64,000 nt of DNA from CBDATG01 sp965200145 (lineage in GTDB: Bacteria > Chloroflexota > Dehalococcoidia > Lucifugimonadales > Lucifugimonadaceae), in contig CBDATG010000002.1 in NCBI GenBank assembly GCA_965200145.1, positions 930,001-994,000 of the forward strand, in the 5' to 3' direction. The translations under genes were made by a program, and so were the position numbers. The notes beneath the pieces are model-generated. The model saw only the letters and a program-made list of their open reading frames with translations. It ran no database searches and was not told where the DNA came from. Shown piece by piece: positions 45,818-54,833 of the stretch. Each line of letters starts with the position of its first letter. Positions within the stretch are counted from its first letter, which is position 1.

Positions 45818-47206
45818 ATGACCACCACAAACCAAATCGAAGTAGACGGCTCACCATTCGTTTACGACAGCAGCCTCCGCGGAGAGATTGACGAACTACA
45901 GGAACGCGTGGCCGGGATGCGTAGCGTCGGCAAGCTTTCGCCGGACACCCTGCGACACATCCGCAAGTACTTCAGACTCAAAGACATCTACCACTCAAAC
46001 GCAATCGAAGGCAACGCACTCGATATCGGGGAGACGCGGCTGGTCGTCGAGATGGGGTTGACCATCTCCGGAAAACCAATGCGCGACCAAGCCGAAGCCA
46101 AGAACTTAAGTGCGGCCCTGGACCACCTAGAAGACCTCGCGAAGTCGACCGATGACCCCATCACGCTACACGACGTGCGTCAGGTTCACACGCTGATTCT
46201 GAAGGGAATCGACGATGTCAACGCAGGCGGTTTCCGGAGAGAAGATGTCGCGATATCGGGATCCAAGTACGAACCGGCCAGCCATATGGACGTACCCAAT
46301 AAGATGGATATCCTGATGCAATGGCTCGGGCCTTTAACAGCTTCCGGTAGGTTCGATGCCATTGTGACCGCCGCAGCCGCTCACGCGGAATTCGCACAGA
46401 TTCACCCCTTCATCGACGGCAACGGCCGCACCGCCAGAATCCTGATGAACCTCGTCTTGATGCGCGCGGGATACCCGATCGCCATCATAACCCGCGATGA
46501 CAGGTCCCGATACATCGACGCGCTCGAACGATCGCAACAAGGCGACCTTACCCCGTTCGTTAAGCTCATCTCCGAGTGCATCTCAGAGACTCTTGATGAA
46601 TACGAACACGCAGCCGCAGAACAACAACAACAGAACGATTGGGCGCAGTCCTTTGCCAACAAGTACGAACAGCCGCAACGGGCTAAAATTAGGAACGAGT
46701 ACGAGCTATGGCGTAGTGCAATGGAATTGATGCTCAACCATTACAAGACCGTAATCGATCAACTGAACGATGAGTTGCAATTGTCCCGCTCCTCCCGACT
46801 GTACATCAAGGAATTTGGAATGCTGGAGTTTGAGAAATATACAGCCCTACGAGAACGTCAATCAACGAAGAGAACCTGGTTCTTCCGCGTTGACTTCCGG
46901 CAGGAGGACCGCACAGCGAGATACATGCATACGTTCCGTTGGGCAGACCGAGCACTCGCGGAGCACTCAACAGTATCATTGCGGTTGGGCAGAGAGCGGG
47001 AAGGATCGCCGTACACTTTCGACTGGTTGGATGATGTAGCAATGAATAAAACTAACGTGCCAGCCCCGCGCGAAATAGCATACTCGCCGACCAAGGAAAC
47101 TTTCGTCAGCATGAACGCAGGCAGACACTGCCAAGAACGCAAGATCGAAGAAATCGCCCGAACCTTCTTCGACGAAGTCAGGCGGTGCCACTTCCAGAAC
47201 TACTGA
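45818..47206 (+). CDS. Fic-family protein (AMPylator-type) with inhibitory helix motif
   Basis: A 462-residue protein. The Fic motif HPFIDGNGRTAR lies at residues 196-207 with the catalytic His196. An N-terminal inhibitory motif S-x-x-x-E-G-N is at residues 60-66 (SNAIEGN), the class II autoinhibited arrangement. The C-terminal 190 residues are unassigned. The product may transfer AMP to target proteins, as a regulator or toxin. A GGAG Shine-Dalgarno precedes the ATG. It is followed by the N-domain paralog family. Confidence 0.92.
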   Translation: MTTTNQIEVDGSPFVYDSSLRGEIDELQERVAGMRSVGKLSPDTLRHIRKYFRLKDIYHSNAIEGNALDIGETRLVVEMGLTISGKPMRDQAEAKNLSAALDHLEDLAKSTDDPITLHDVRQVHTLILKGIDDVNAGGFRREDVAISGSKYEPASHMDVPNKMDILMQWLGPLTASGRFDAIVTAAAAHAEFAQIHPFIDGNGRTARILMNLVLMRAGYPIAIITRDDRSRYIDALERSQQGDLTPFVKLISECISETLDEYEHAAAEQQQQNDWAQSFANKYEQPQRAKIRNEYELWRSAMELMLNHYKTVIDQLNDELQLSRSSRLYIKEFGMLEFEKYTALRERQSTKRTWFFRVDFRQEDRTARYMHTFRWADRALAEHSTVSLRLGREREGSPYTFDWLDDVAMNKTNVPAPREIAYSPTKETFVSMNAGRHCQERKIEEIARTFFDEVRRCHFQNY

Positions 47207-47252
47207 GATACAGCCGCCGACCAGCATTACCCACCAGAGAGGACCCAACACC

Positions 47253-47840
47253 ATGACTATTCGCGAAGACCCCACCTGCCGAATCTGGCCTGGCTTCCAG
47301 GCCAAAGAGGCGGAACCACAACCGCTGGAACGCAGCACTTATGTCGTAGAATCGTGGCGCGCCGGAGGTGACTACGCTATCTCGTACCGCGCCGAGGGCC
47401 TCCTGCAACGCAAAGATTACCCGTACGACGACCAAGTCCGAGCCCGCCTCACCACGATCCTCATCGACAAGCGCGAGGCAGGTGAGAAATGGCCGTTGGT
47501 CACCCAACAACTCATCGAAAAAGCTGCAAGCACCGCAAACCTAACTCTCGAAGTAAGAGCCGACCGCCTCTTGCAGTACATGCGCACCACCATCAACACC
47601 GACCTGCTTCCAGTCCCCTTGGATGAACCCGATGTAGCATACTCCGCTTTAGCCCATTCCGAGTCCACCGTTGGCGACGAACTCGACCAGTTGCTCAAGT
47701 ATCTCGCAAAACAAGGTTGGATAGAACTGCCTTCAACCAACTCGAAGGGCTACCAACCGGTGATCACTGTCGCCGGAAATCAACGGATCAAAGCACTCGC
47801 AGACCCGGACCGCAGGCGAATCGGCTTTGACACAACATGA
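47253..47840 (+). CDS. Short paralog 1 of an N-terminal domain family, lacking its effector domain
   Basis: A 195-residue protein. It starts with CRIWPGFQAKEAE, then ESWRAGGDYAISYRAEGLLQ, VRARLTTILIDKREAGEKWP and a winged-helix-like end (LDQLLKYLAKQGWIELP). This whole region matches residues 1-190 of the 330-residue protein at 49796, but the deoxyribosyltransferase/TIR-like domain is absent. GAGAGGA lies upstream of the ATG. The TGA overlaps an ATG in the next gene. It may act as a sensor or regulatory partner; this is inferred. Confidence 0.75.
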   Translation: MTIREDPTCRIWPGFQAKEAEPQPLERSTYVVESWRAGGDYAISYRAEGLLQRKDYPYDDQVRARLTTILIDKREAGEKWPLVTQQLIEKAASTANLTLEVRADRLLQYMRTTINTDLLPVPLDEPDVAYSALAHSESTVGDELDQLLKYLAKQGWIELPSTNSKGYQPVITVAGNQRIKALADPDRRRIGFDTT

Positions 47841-47890
47841 ACGCCCGCACACTGGCGACACGAAGTAGCAAGCCTAGCCGTAGGAGCAAC

Positions 47891-48778
47891 ATGGCCGATA
47901 TCACAACAACCGACCGGGCCGAAGAGGTGCGCCTGATAGACCACGCGGCGTTCAACGAAACCGTCAACAAGTACGACCAAGGCACGACCGACGCGTCCCA
48001 GAGGGTTGAACGGATCCGGCACGCCCTGCGGAACCTCAAAGTGAGTCCGGACGCACTAACCTCTCACGAACCTCTCAACGCCCTCAAAAGAGGCATCGAG
48101 ATGGTGTTTCGACTTGATGAGTATAACGACGATGATAGGTGGTGCGAACACGGTTTCCGTCATGGGCTATCCGACGGACAATACAGCTGGGCTTCGACTA
48201 TCACCATTCTGTTGCAAAGGCACAATCTACCATTCAATACACCTCCTCAAGAAACAAACGCCGTTTGGGATGTCAACAAGTCGTTATGGAATTTGTCTCT
48301 TCAGCTAGAAGGAGTCTCCGAGCTTATCGATCGGATAAGTCATAAATTTGGTAAATCCGATGAGAATTCACCTGACTGGCAACTGTTTGCATACTATTGG
48401 GCGGCCGATATTCTAACGAACGTCCAATTGGAAACCTCATTGAAAACTCTTTGGGTGGTTCGCAACCCTAACGGCAATCCCAAAACCCATGGCCATAACT
48501 TCAGGAAAATCTGGGACGAACTACGAGATGATCACACAAATATTATCGATCATGTTGCGATGTCGCCTATAACGTTTAAGTGCCTTTCTCAGCGCGAGAA
48601 AGTTGAAAACGACGTAAATTGGGCGTTCGACACTATGCCAAAAGACGAATGGGTTGAGTCCCGCTATTGGTATACGTCCGATTGGGGCAAGTCCCGCGTC
48701 GCGTTGCCTTATCACAAGTTCTTGATTTCACTGGCAGTGTATTGCGTCGCGGCTAAAGCCGTGATCGGTAGACTATGA
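47891..48778 (+). CDS. AT-rich, HEPN-like helical protein, unknown
   Basis: A 295-residue helical protein. I choose ATG 47891 (TAGGAG before it); an overlapping ATG at 47837 would add 18 residues. The segment LETSLKTLWVVRNPNGNPKT, then HGHNFRKIWDEL, resembles HEPN domains, although the classical R-x4-6-H nuclease motif is not evident. Base composition is lower in GC than the surroundings (25 of 60 bases G/C at 48301-48360), suggesting recent transfer. It directly follows and may be coupled to the short paralog, so it could be the effector of that unit. Confidence 0.65.
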   Translation: MADITTTDRAEEVRLIDHAAFNETVNKYDQGTTDASQRVERIRHALRNLKVSPDALTSHEPLNALKRGIEMVFRLDEYNDDDRWCEHGFRHGLSDGQYSWASTITILLQRHNLPFNTPPQETNAVWDVNKSLWNLSLQLEGVSELIDRISHKFGKSDENSPDWQLFAYYWAADILTNVQLETSLKTLWVVRNPNGNPKTHGHNFRKIWDELRDDHTNIIDHVAMSPITFKCLSQREKVENDVNWAFDTMPKDEWVESRYWYTSDWGKSRVALPYHKFLISLAVYCVAAKAVIGRL

Positions 48779-48984
48779 CGACCCTACCAGTACGCCGATC
48801 AAACCTCCCCGGCGCCGGCCGATGCCGAGGGTGTCAGGTCACCCGTTGCGACCTCCTCGCATCGACACACTCACCAACCAAGACGAAAGCCGGACCGGGC
48901 CTCCTGCCTACCGCGAACCGTTAATGTATCATCAACACCCAGCCACGCGCACCACCGCACGCACCCGACGGGAGGCAACACAAC

Positions 48985-49752
48985 ATGAACCAGTCTGACT
49001 ACCGTTACGCGGGACTCCCCGCTGGACTAGCTGCCAGCTTGGACGCACTCGCAGCCAACGGGTTACTCCGCGAACTCTCACTGCCAGCATTCCTCTTAGA
49101 AGCTTACATCGGCGACCACTTAACTCGTACAAGTTCCGACCAAGACCCCATAGAGTCCGGAAAGCTGTTCGCCGCGGTCGGTGCAGTCTGTGGGGTGGGT
49201 GGCGTTATCGGCGAGACTACAGACGATGATCCGCTCGAGATATTGTCGCTAACTCTGGATGTTAGTATCCTTCCTGTGTCCGTGGAGGAGTTTTGGCACC
49301 AGGCTTCCAGAAGTACTAAAGAGATGTTGGAGATTTACTCAACGGTTTTCGAAATCGCACCTCCCAGCTTGCTACCTTTTCATGTCGCCGTGGCATATCG
49401 AAATTCAGACATAGACTACCCTAACGACATTGACGCCATCAAACATGAACACGATCGCCAGATCGACTTCCGGAAGGAACGTGGCAATATAACAGCGTAC
49501 GCAAATATCGCGTTCACTACTGGAATCGTGCTAGCGAGAAACCACATCCGAAGTTTCCAAAGAATACAAGGCGTCCTCACAGACGAGTCAATAGACCCGG
49601 ACTCGATGACATTCAAGCATATACAAAATGGAACCAATTTAGTGGTCGGATCCAGGTTCTCTTACCAACAGATACTGCATATTTGCCGAATTTGGTCCGA
49701 TCTGTGCCGACCAGAGGCCAAGCCGTACTTCGTCAAACCGACCTACGGGTAA
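48985..49752 (+). CDS. Unknown protein, 255 aa
   Basis: Starts at ATG 48985 with a GGAGG Shine-Dalgarno. The N-terminal 45 residues are GC-rich and helical (GLAASLDALAANGLLRELSL). The centre is more AT-rich. There is no signal peptide or membrane helix, and I see no motif for a nuclease, kinase or ATPase. It lies between the HEPN-like gene and the effector-domain paralog, all on the plus strand, so it is probably part of the same island. Confidence 0.6.
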   Translation: MNQSDYRYAGLPAGLAASLDALAANGLLRELSLPAFLLEAYIGDHLTRTSSDQDPIESGKLFAAVGAVCGVGGVIGETTDDDPLEILSLTLDVSILPVSVEEFWHQASRSTKEMLEIYSTVFEIAPPSLLPFHVAVAYRNSDIDYPNDIDAIKHEHDRQIDFRKERGNITAYANIAFTTGIVLARNHIRSFQRIQGVLTDESIDPDSMTFKHIQNGTNLVVGSRFSYQQILHICRIWSDLCRPEAKPYFVKPTYG

Positions 49753-49795
49753 CTGAGCTAATGCCTCTTCGACGACCACATACAGGAGTTACGCC

Positions 49796-50788
49796 ATGAC
49801 CAACGCATCCGACTGTGTCTCACAGGCCAAGTGCCTCATTTGGCCCGACGCCCCGGCGGAGACTGTGACGCTAGACCCCTCGTCGGCGCAGTTCAGTCGC
49901 GTCGTTGAAGGGTCCCGGCGGGCCGGAGGTGATTACCTGATATCGGCCGATGCTGACCGCATGCTTAGTCCCGACTTCCACCGCGTTGACGACTCGGACC
50001 GAGCCCGAATTACGACCATATTGGTTGATCGACGCGCCAAGGGCGAAGAGTGGCCAACGGTTACACTGGGCCTGATAAACCAAGCTATAGCCGCCCGTCC
50101 TCTGACGGTGCACGCACGAGCCGAACGGTTACTCACATTCATCGGTAGCCAATGTAAGACCATCAACCAAGCCTGCTACATCGGACACGAAGAGTTGAAC
50201 TCCCTCGCGCTAGCATGGACAGAATCAGCTTCGGATGGCGAACTGGCGTACGTGTGGGAATACATCATGGACGAGACGAAATGGATCAGGCCCGCTGACA
50301 AGCCGCTCTCATGTATCATAACCCCCGCCGGACACGCACGCATCGCGGAGCTCTCCACCCGCACAGACTCCGCCCAGGCTTTCGTAGCAAGGTGGTTCGA
50401 AAAGTCAATGGACGACATCTGTGACAAAGCCATCGCTCCCGCCATCATGGCAGCGGGCTATGTTCCTTATCGCATCGAAGAGGCAGACTCCCTCGACCCC
50501 ATCACTGACCAAATCATCGCCGAGATACGCCGCTCCCGATTCCTAGTATCAGACTTCACACACGGCGATGATGGCGCACGCGGTGGCGTTTACCTCGAAA
50601 TCGGCATATCGCTCGGGCAAGACATCCCCGTCATCTTTACTGCTGAACGTGGCACCAAGCCGCACTTCGACATTTCGCCGTACCCGCACATCTTCTGGAA
50701 CCGCGACAACCTACCCGCCTTCAGAGCCGCCCTAACCAACCGCATCATGAACCTCAAGGAGCTAGTCCCAGGCCCGCGCCTCACCTGA
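49796..50788 (+). CDS. Full-length paralog: N-terminal domain plus deoxyribosyltransferase/TIR-like effector
   Basis: A 330-residue two-domain protein. Residues 1-190 are the shared domain (CLIWPDAPAE, RRAGGDYLISADADRM, RARITTILVDRRAKGEEWP). Residues 194-316 form a nucleoside 2-deoxyribosyltransferase/TIR-like domain (FVARWFEKSMDDICDKAIAP, then GYVPYRIEEADSLDPITDQI and RRSRFLVSDFT). Asp253 and Glu268 (GGVYLEIG) occupy likely active-site positions. Such domains cleave N-glycosidic bonds in nucleotides, including NAD, in many immune systems. An abortive-infection role is inferred. GGAG precedes the ATG. Confidence 0.8.
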   Translation: MTNASDCVSQAKCLIWPDAPAETVTLDPSSAQFSRVVEGSRRAGGDYLISADADRMLSPDFHRVDDSDRARITTILVDRRAKGEEWPTVTLGLINQAIAARPLTVHARAERLLTFIGSQCKTINQACYIGHEELNSLALAWTESASDGELAYVWEYIMDETKWIRPADKPLSCIITPAGHARIAELSTRTDSAQAFVARWFEKSMDDICDKAIAPAIMAAGYVPYRIEEADSLDPITDQIIAEIRRSRFLVSDFTHGDDGARGGVYLEIGISLGQDIPVIFTAERGTKPHFDISPYPHIFWNRDNLPAFRAALTNRIMNLKELVPGPRLT

Positions 50789-50824
50789 CCGCTGGCCATA
50801 CGCGCTCCCGGTCGCACCCACCCT

Positions 50825-50856
50825 ATCCTGCTCAATCCTGCCTATCCCTGTGAATC
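50825..50856 (-). repeat. Oriented dispersed repeat, copy 7 (in orphan antitoxin 3' end)
   Basis: A two-unit consensus copy. On the minus strand it supplies the last codons (DSQG) and TAG of the orphan antitoxin, at the place where a toxin gene would start. Confidence 0.75.
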
Positions 50857-51078
50857 CCACCCCGTGCTCATGATGTCGCCGTTGATCTTTAACTTGCCCT
50901 TCATTATCCCGTTCAGCCGAGAGAAGGCTGTCGGACCGCCGTCTCGAACTTCCGGCTCCAACCGCACGACCTTCGCATACGGAACGCCATCGCGTGTGAT
51001 CACCAAGCCGTCGTCATCCAACCTGTCCAGCAACTCCTGACAGCGTGCAGTGAAATATTTGTCGCCCACGGTGGTCAT
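50842..51078 (-). CDS. Orphan Phd/VapB-type antitoxin
   Basis: A 78-residue paralog of the antitoxin at 45312 (MTTVGDKYFTARCQELLDRL, then DDDGLVITRDGVPYAKVVRL). ATG 51078 has GGAGGG at a good distance. The C-terminus is GKLKINGDIMSTGW followed by repeat-encoded DSQG. No toxin gene follows; the next gene is 54 bases away on the opposite strand. It may still bind the VapC toxin or simply be a remnant. Confidence 0.78.
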   Translation of the reverse strand: MTTVGDKYFTARCQELLDRLDDDGLVITRDGVPYAKVVRLEPEVRDGGPTAFSRLNGIMKGKLKINGDIMSTGWDSQG

Positions 51079-51141
51079 ATGATTCCCTCCGATCCAAAAA
51101 CACGATAGACCATAGTGGTCTAGGATAACGCTTACGCCCCT

Positions 51142-51174
51142 ATCCTGGCCCAATCCTGCCTATCCCTGTGAATC
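51142..51174 (-). repeat. Oriented dispersed repeat, copy 8
   Basis: A two-unit copy ending one base short of the stop codon of the metallo-beta-lactamase-fold lipoprotein gene at 51176. Confidence 0.75.
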
Positions 51175-51175
51175 C

Positions 51176-52366
51176 CTATTCCCCGTGGTAGATGCCCAGC
51201 AGCATCCGCTGCACGTGGCGCGGGAAGGCAGTGTCATAGTTCGCCCAGTCGCTGTACGCTGTTAAATCTAGCTCATTTGGCAGCGTGTCGAACAGCCCGT
51301 AGGCGCCGTATGCACCGCCAGCCGTCTCAACCGCCGCATCTACCTCTGCCTTCACCGCATCGTAGAGGTCGTTGTAGTACTGCACATTCTCCATCATGTC
51401 GACAGTGTCTGTTCCTGGCGAGTGTGCGTTTATGGCATGGTTCAGCGGCCATGTGCTGACCTCGTTCAGTATCTTTCGGACTCCGACGAAGTTCTTGTCA
51501 TCAACGAACGCCGAACTGGTCAACGCCCGCGGCTCATACAAGTCCGATGTGACTACGATCCGCTCCTTCGGCAGGTAGATGATCGTCGTCGCATCGCCAT
51601 CGCCCGGACCGAGGTAGTGCAGTTGCACGATCGTGTCGCCCACGTCGATCTGCATGAAGTCCGAGAACGTCTCGAAGTTGCTGCTGTTGACATCCGGGAC
51701 GCCGCCTGCGCCTGGAACATCGGACAGCATGTACAGCTCGAACGCCGGCACGCAGTTGTAGTGACACACTATCCTAGCGTCCGGGAACACCTCAGTGCCG
51801 CCGGCATGGTCGTAGTGTTCATGCGTCAGCACGATCGTCGTCACTGGCGCATCCGTCAGTTTCGCGATCTCGGCCTTTAGCGACTCGCCACGGAAGCTGA
51901 TGTTCGGATCGGTGATCAGCACGCCATCGTCTGCAATGACGATCAGGCTGCTAGAGAAGAAGCCGAAGTAGTGGTAGACACCCGGAGCCAGCTCCGTAAC
52001 CGTCGGCGGCGGGATCTGGAACCCGCCGTCCTGCCCTTGCTCTGCATCGTCCGGTTCAGGAGTTGCGGTGGCAGGTATCGCAGTGGCAGTAGGCACAGCG
52101 GTAGCGGTGGGCACAGACGTAGCGGTCGGTGGCACAGATGTGGCAGTAGGCGGAACAGGAGTCGCAGTGGGAGGCACGGCAGTTGCAGTGGGAGGCACTG
52201 GCGTAGCGGTCGGCGGTACCGGTGTAGCGGTAGCCGGCACGACCGTCGGCGTCGCAGTTGGCGGTACCGGCGTGGCAGTCGGGTCTGGCGACGTACACGC
52301 CATCACATATACCAACGCCGCAATCACTCCGACCAGCGCATAGGCACAAAATCCTTGCTTCTTCAT
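51176..52366 (-). CDS. Metallo-beta-lactamase-fold lipoprotein with Pro-Thr linker
   Basis: A 396-residue protein with lipobox YVMACT (Cys24) and a long PPTATPVPP-type linker to about residue 105. The MBL metal motif is LTHEHYDHAGGTEVFPDARI, with further ligands in YLGPGDGDATTIIYLP and AHSPGTD. This places a hydrolase of unknown substrate on the outer face of the membrane. A clear paralog lies immediately upstream at 52447. The leader contains a CGCCAAGTGGCG palindrome that might be an operator. Confidence 0.88.
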   Translation of the reverse strand: MKKQGFCAYALVGVIAALVYVMACTSPDPTATPVPPTATPTVVPATATPVPPTATPVPPTATAVPPTATPVPPTATSVPPTATSVPTATAVPTATAIPATATPEPDDAEQGQDGGFQIPPPTVTELAPGVYHYFGFFSSSLIVIADDGVLITDPNISFRGESLKAEIAKLTDAPVTTIVLTHEHYDHAGGTEVFPDARIVCHYNCVPAFELYMLSDVPGAGGVPDVNSSNFETFSDFMQIDVGDTIVQLHYLGPGDGDATTIIYLPKERIVVTSDLYEPRALTSSAFVDDKNFVGVRKILNEVSTWPLNHAINAHSPGTDTVDMMENVQYYNDLYDAVKAEVDAAVETAGGAYGAYGLFDTLPNELDLTAYSDWANYDTAFPRHVQRMLLGIYHGE

Positions 52367-52446
52367 TCAATCCCTCCCATTAGGGGTCTCGCGCCAAGTG
52401 GCGAGGTAAATATAGTCAATTCCAAACAGATCCTTGGTTCCCGGTG

Positions 52447-53400
52447 CTAATCGCCGTGCGAGATCGCTAGGAACATGCGCTCTACATGACGCGGGAATGC
52501 CGTGTCGTAGTTCGTCCAATCCTGATACTTAGGCAGCTCAATCGTCTGCGGCAACGTCTGCAACAACGCGCCCGCCGCGAAAGGACCAACCTCGGCAACC
52601 GCCGCAACATAAGGCGCGTACACCGCATCGAACAGGTCGTTGTAGTACTCAACGTTCTCCATCATGTCGACAGGGTCAGTCCCCGGCGAGTGAGCGTTGA
52701 CGGCGTGTGTGATCGGCCACTCGCTGACGGTGTTCAGGATGCGCCGCACGCCAACGAAGTTCTTGTCGTCAACCCATGCCACCTCTGTCAAAGCACGAGG
52801 CTCATACAGGTCCGACGTCACAACTATCTGCTCCTGTGGCAGATAAATGACGATCGTCGCATCGCCGTCACCGGGTCCCAGATAGCGCATCTGCACCTCG
52901 ATGCCTCCTGCGGAGACCGTCCACTCTGTGTCGAACTCCTCATCCACCTGCGCTGGCACATCGCCCAACGACGCCAGTGCGAAGACAGGCGCGCAGTTCC
53001 GATGACACACGATGCGCGCATCCGGGAACGACGATGTACCGCCGACATGGTCGTAGTGCTCATGCGTCAGCACAATCCGTGTCACTGGCGCATCTGTTAC
53101 CTTGGCGATCTCTTCCTTCAGCTGCTGTGCGCGCAAGGGATTCGCCGGATCGGTGATCAGCACACCATCTGATCCGTCGCCAACGACAACGATGCTGCTG
53201 CTGAACAGCCCAAAGAAGTGGTACACGCCATCCGCCAACTCCGTCATAGTCGGCGGCGGGAACTGCGCATCCACGACATCCGATCCAGCATCCCGCACTG
53301 CCGGGTCCTGCCCTTGGTAGGCGACCGCAACCAGCACCAAAGCGAACGACAACACCGCCGCTAAGCCGGCTGCCAACAGAATCCGATAACCCGAAATCAT
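52447..53400 (-). CDS. Metallo-beta-lactamase-fold protein, membrane-anchored paralog
   Basis: A 317-residue paralog of the preceding gene, from ATG 53400 (GGAG 10 bases before). It starts with a signal anchor (ILLAAGLAAVLSFALVLVAV) and has no Pro-Thr linker. Motifs match: VLTHEHYDHVGGTSSFPDAR, YLGPGDGDATIVIYLPQEQI and AHSPGTDPVDMMENVEYYND. Both genes have the same C-terminal NYDTAFPRH. The pair comes from duplication with different membrane attachment. Substrate unknown. Confidence 0.87.
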   Translation of the reverse strand: MISGYRILLAAGLAAVLSFALVLVAVAYQGQDPAVRDAGSDVVDAQFPPPTMTELADGVYHFFGLFSSSIVVVGDGSDGVLITDPANPLRAQQLKEEIAKVTDAPVTRIVLTHEHYDHVGGTSSFPDARIVCHRNCAPVFALASLGDVPAQVDEEFDTEWTVSAGGIEVQMRYLGPGDGDATIVIYLPQEQIVVTSDLYEPRALTEVAWVDDKNFVGVRRILNTVSEWPITHAVNAHSPGTDPVDMMENVEYYNDLFDAVYAPYVAAVAEVGPFAAGALLQTLPQTIELPKYQDWTNYDTAFPRHVERMFLAISHGD

Positions 53401-53483
53401 CCTGTGAGCACTCCAATAGATCATTAAGCAAGTAAAATCAAACCCGACCGCAACACGGCCAAGCCACAAGCAATTCTAATAGC

Positions 53484-53516
53484 ATCCTGCACAATCCTGC
53501 CTATCCCTGTGAGTTC
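53484..53516 (-). repeat. Oriented dispersed repeat, copy 9
   Basis: A two-unit copy that ends two bases before the ATG of the plus-strand enolase-superfamily gene, displacing its Shine-Dalgarno region. Confidence 0.7.
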
Positions 53517-53518
53517 CC

Positions 53519-54799
53519 ATGCGTATCACTGACCTCCGCACCACCAACATCTGCATCCCGCTCTCGACGCTGGGCAAACACGAGCCCGTCACCATGTGGT
53601 ACGGCTCACGCTTCGCCGCCATCAAGACGATCTTGTTCGTCGACACGGATGCGGGCTTGACCGGCATCGGCGAGACCAGCATCGGTGCCGCCGGCGACTC
53701 ACGCCTGCTCAGCGCTGTCAAGTCCAAGCTCGTCGGCCGCGACCCGCACGACATCAACAGCATCGAGCGCGGACTGACGCTCACCGGAAACGTCACGACA
53801 AAGATCGGACACCTGCTCGACACCTCCGCCGCGCCGGCACTGAACATCCTGGGCAGCATCGACATGGCACTATGGGACATCATCGGGCAGGCAGCAAGTC
53901 AGCCCGTCTACAACCTCATCGGCGGACAATACAGGACACAAGTCGAAGCGCGCTACTGGATGGGATCCAAACCGCCGCAGGCAACCGCCGACGAAGTCTC
54001 GCGCGCAGTGCAGGCGGGCTTCAAGGCATTCAAGATAAAACTGGGCTTAAACCCGCAGCTCGACTTGGAGTGTGTTGCAGCCGCAAGAGCAGTTGCCGGG
54101 CCAAACATCGAGCTGGGTTTCGATTTCAACGGATCATACTCGCAACTAGAAGCAGTACGACTACTGCGAAAGATGGAGGAGTACGATCCTTCACATGTAG
54201 AAGAACCCGTAGATTCCTCAAACATACGCGCACTAGCAGAAGTAAAGCAACACACAGACATCCCAATACTGTGTGACGGTCCAGCCCGCACAACAAAGGA
54301 GCAGATACAAGAACTAATCATCCAACGCGCATGTGATGCCATACATCTAGACCTAGTGATAAACGGCGGATTTCTAGAAACCCAACGTTGTGCTGCAATA
54401 GCAGAAGCTGGAGGCCTAAAAGTATCCTGCCATTCGTCTCCCGGCGAAACAGGAATAGCCACCGCCGCGCAACTACACCTAGTGACAGCAACTCCAAACT
54501 TCCTATGGCCCGTGGACTCTGCTTACACCAAACTACTACCACCATCGGAAGACATATTGACAACGCCATTCCAATACAAAGACGGCGCGCTAATCGCACC
54601 AAACAAACCCGGCCTGGGAGTAACAATCAACCCAGACGCTCTAGCAAGAGCAGAAGAACGCTACAACAAAGAGCTACCAATCTGGCAACACAGATTCGCC
54701 CCAGACCCAACAGTCCCGTCCCGCCAACAAACCTACTGGCACAACCACCGCAGCAAGTCCTACCACGACGACAGCAAATGGTGGCAAATGTGGAACTAG
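53519..54799 (+). CDS. Enolase-superfamily enzyme (mandelate racemase/muconate lactonizing-like)
   Basis: A 426-residue enzyme. The Lys motif is FKAFKIKLGL. Metal ligands are Asp in LGFDFNGSY, Glu in HVEEPVDSS and Asp in ILCDGPAR. GETGIATAAQLHLVT follows, and the C-terminal tail is unusually long and rich in Trp and His (QQTYWHNHRSKSYHDDSKWW). Codon use changes inside the gene: 53761-53820 has 36 of 60 G/C, whereas 54241-54300 has 30 of 60 and many ACA, ATA and CTA codons, suggesting a mosaic. No Shine-Dalgarno is seen because a repeat copy abuts the start. Confidence 0.88.
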   Translation: MRITDLRTTNICIPLSTLGKHEPVTMWYGSRFAAIKTILFVDTDAGLTGIGETSIGAAGDSRLLSAVKSKLVGRDPHDINSIERGLTLTGNVTTKIGHLLDTSAAPALNILGSIDMALWDIIGQAASQPVYNLIGGQYRTQVEARYWMGSKPPQATADEVSRAVQAGFKAFKIKLGLNPQLDLECVAAARAVAGPNIELGFDFNGSYSQLEAVRLLRKMEEYDPSHVEEPVDSSNIRALAEVKQHTDIPILCDGPARTTKEQIQELIIQRACDAIHLDLVINGGFLETQRCAAIAEAGGLKVSCHSSPGETGIATAAQLHLVTATPNFLWPVDSAYTKLLPPSEDILTTPFQYKDGALIAPNKPGLGVTINPDALARAEERYNKELPIWQHRFAPDPTVPSRQQTYWHNHRSKSYHDDSKWWQMWN

Positions 54800-54808
54800 G
54801 CCCCCAAC

Positions 54809-54830
54809 ATCCTGCCTATTCCTGTGAATC
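54809..54830 (-). repeat. Oriented dispersed repeat, copy 10
   Basis: A single-unit copy (minus strand GATTCACAGGAATAGGCAGG) between the convergent ends of the enolase-superfamily gene and the DUF5615-like toxin gene. Confidence 0.65.
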
Positions 54831-54833
54831 CCG

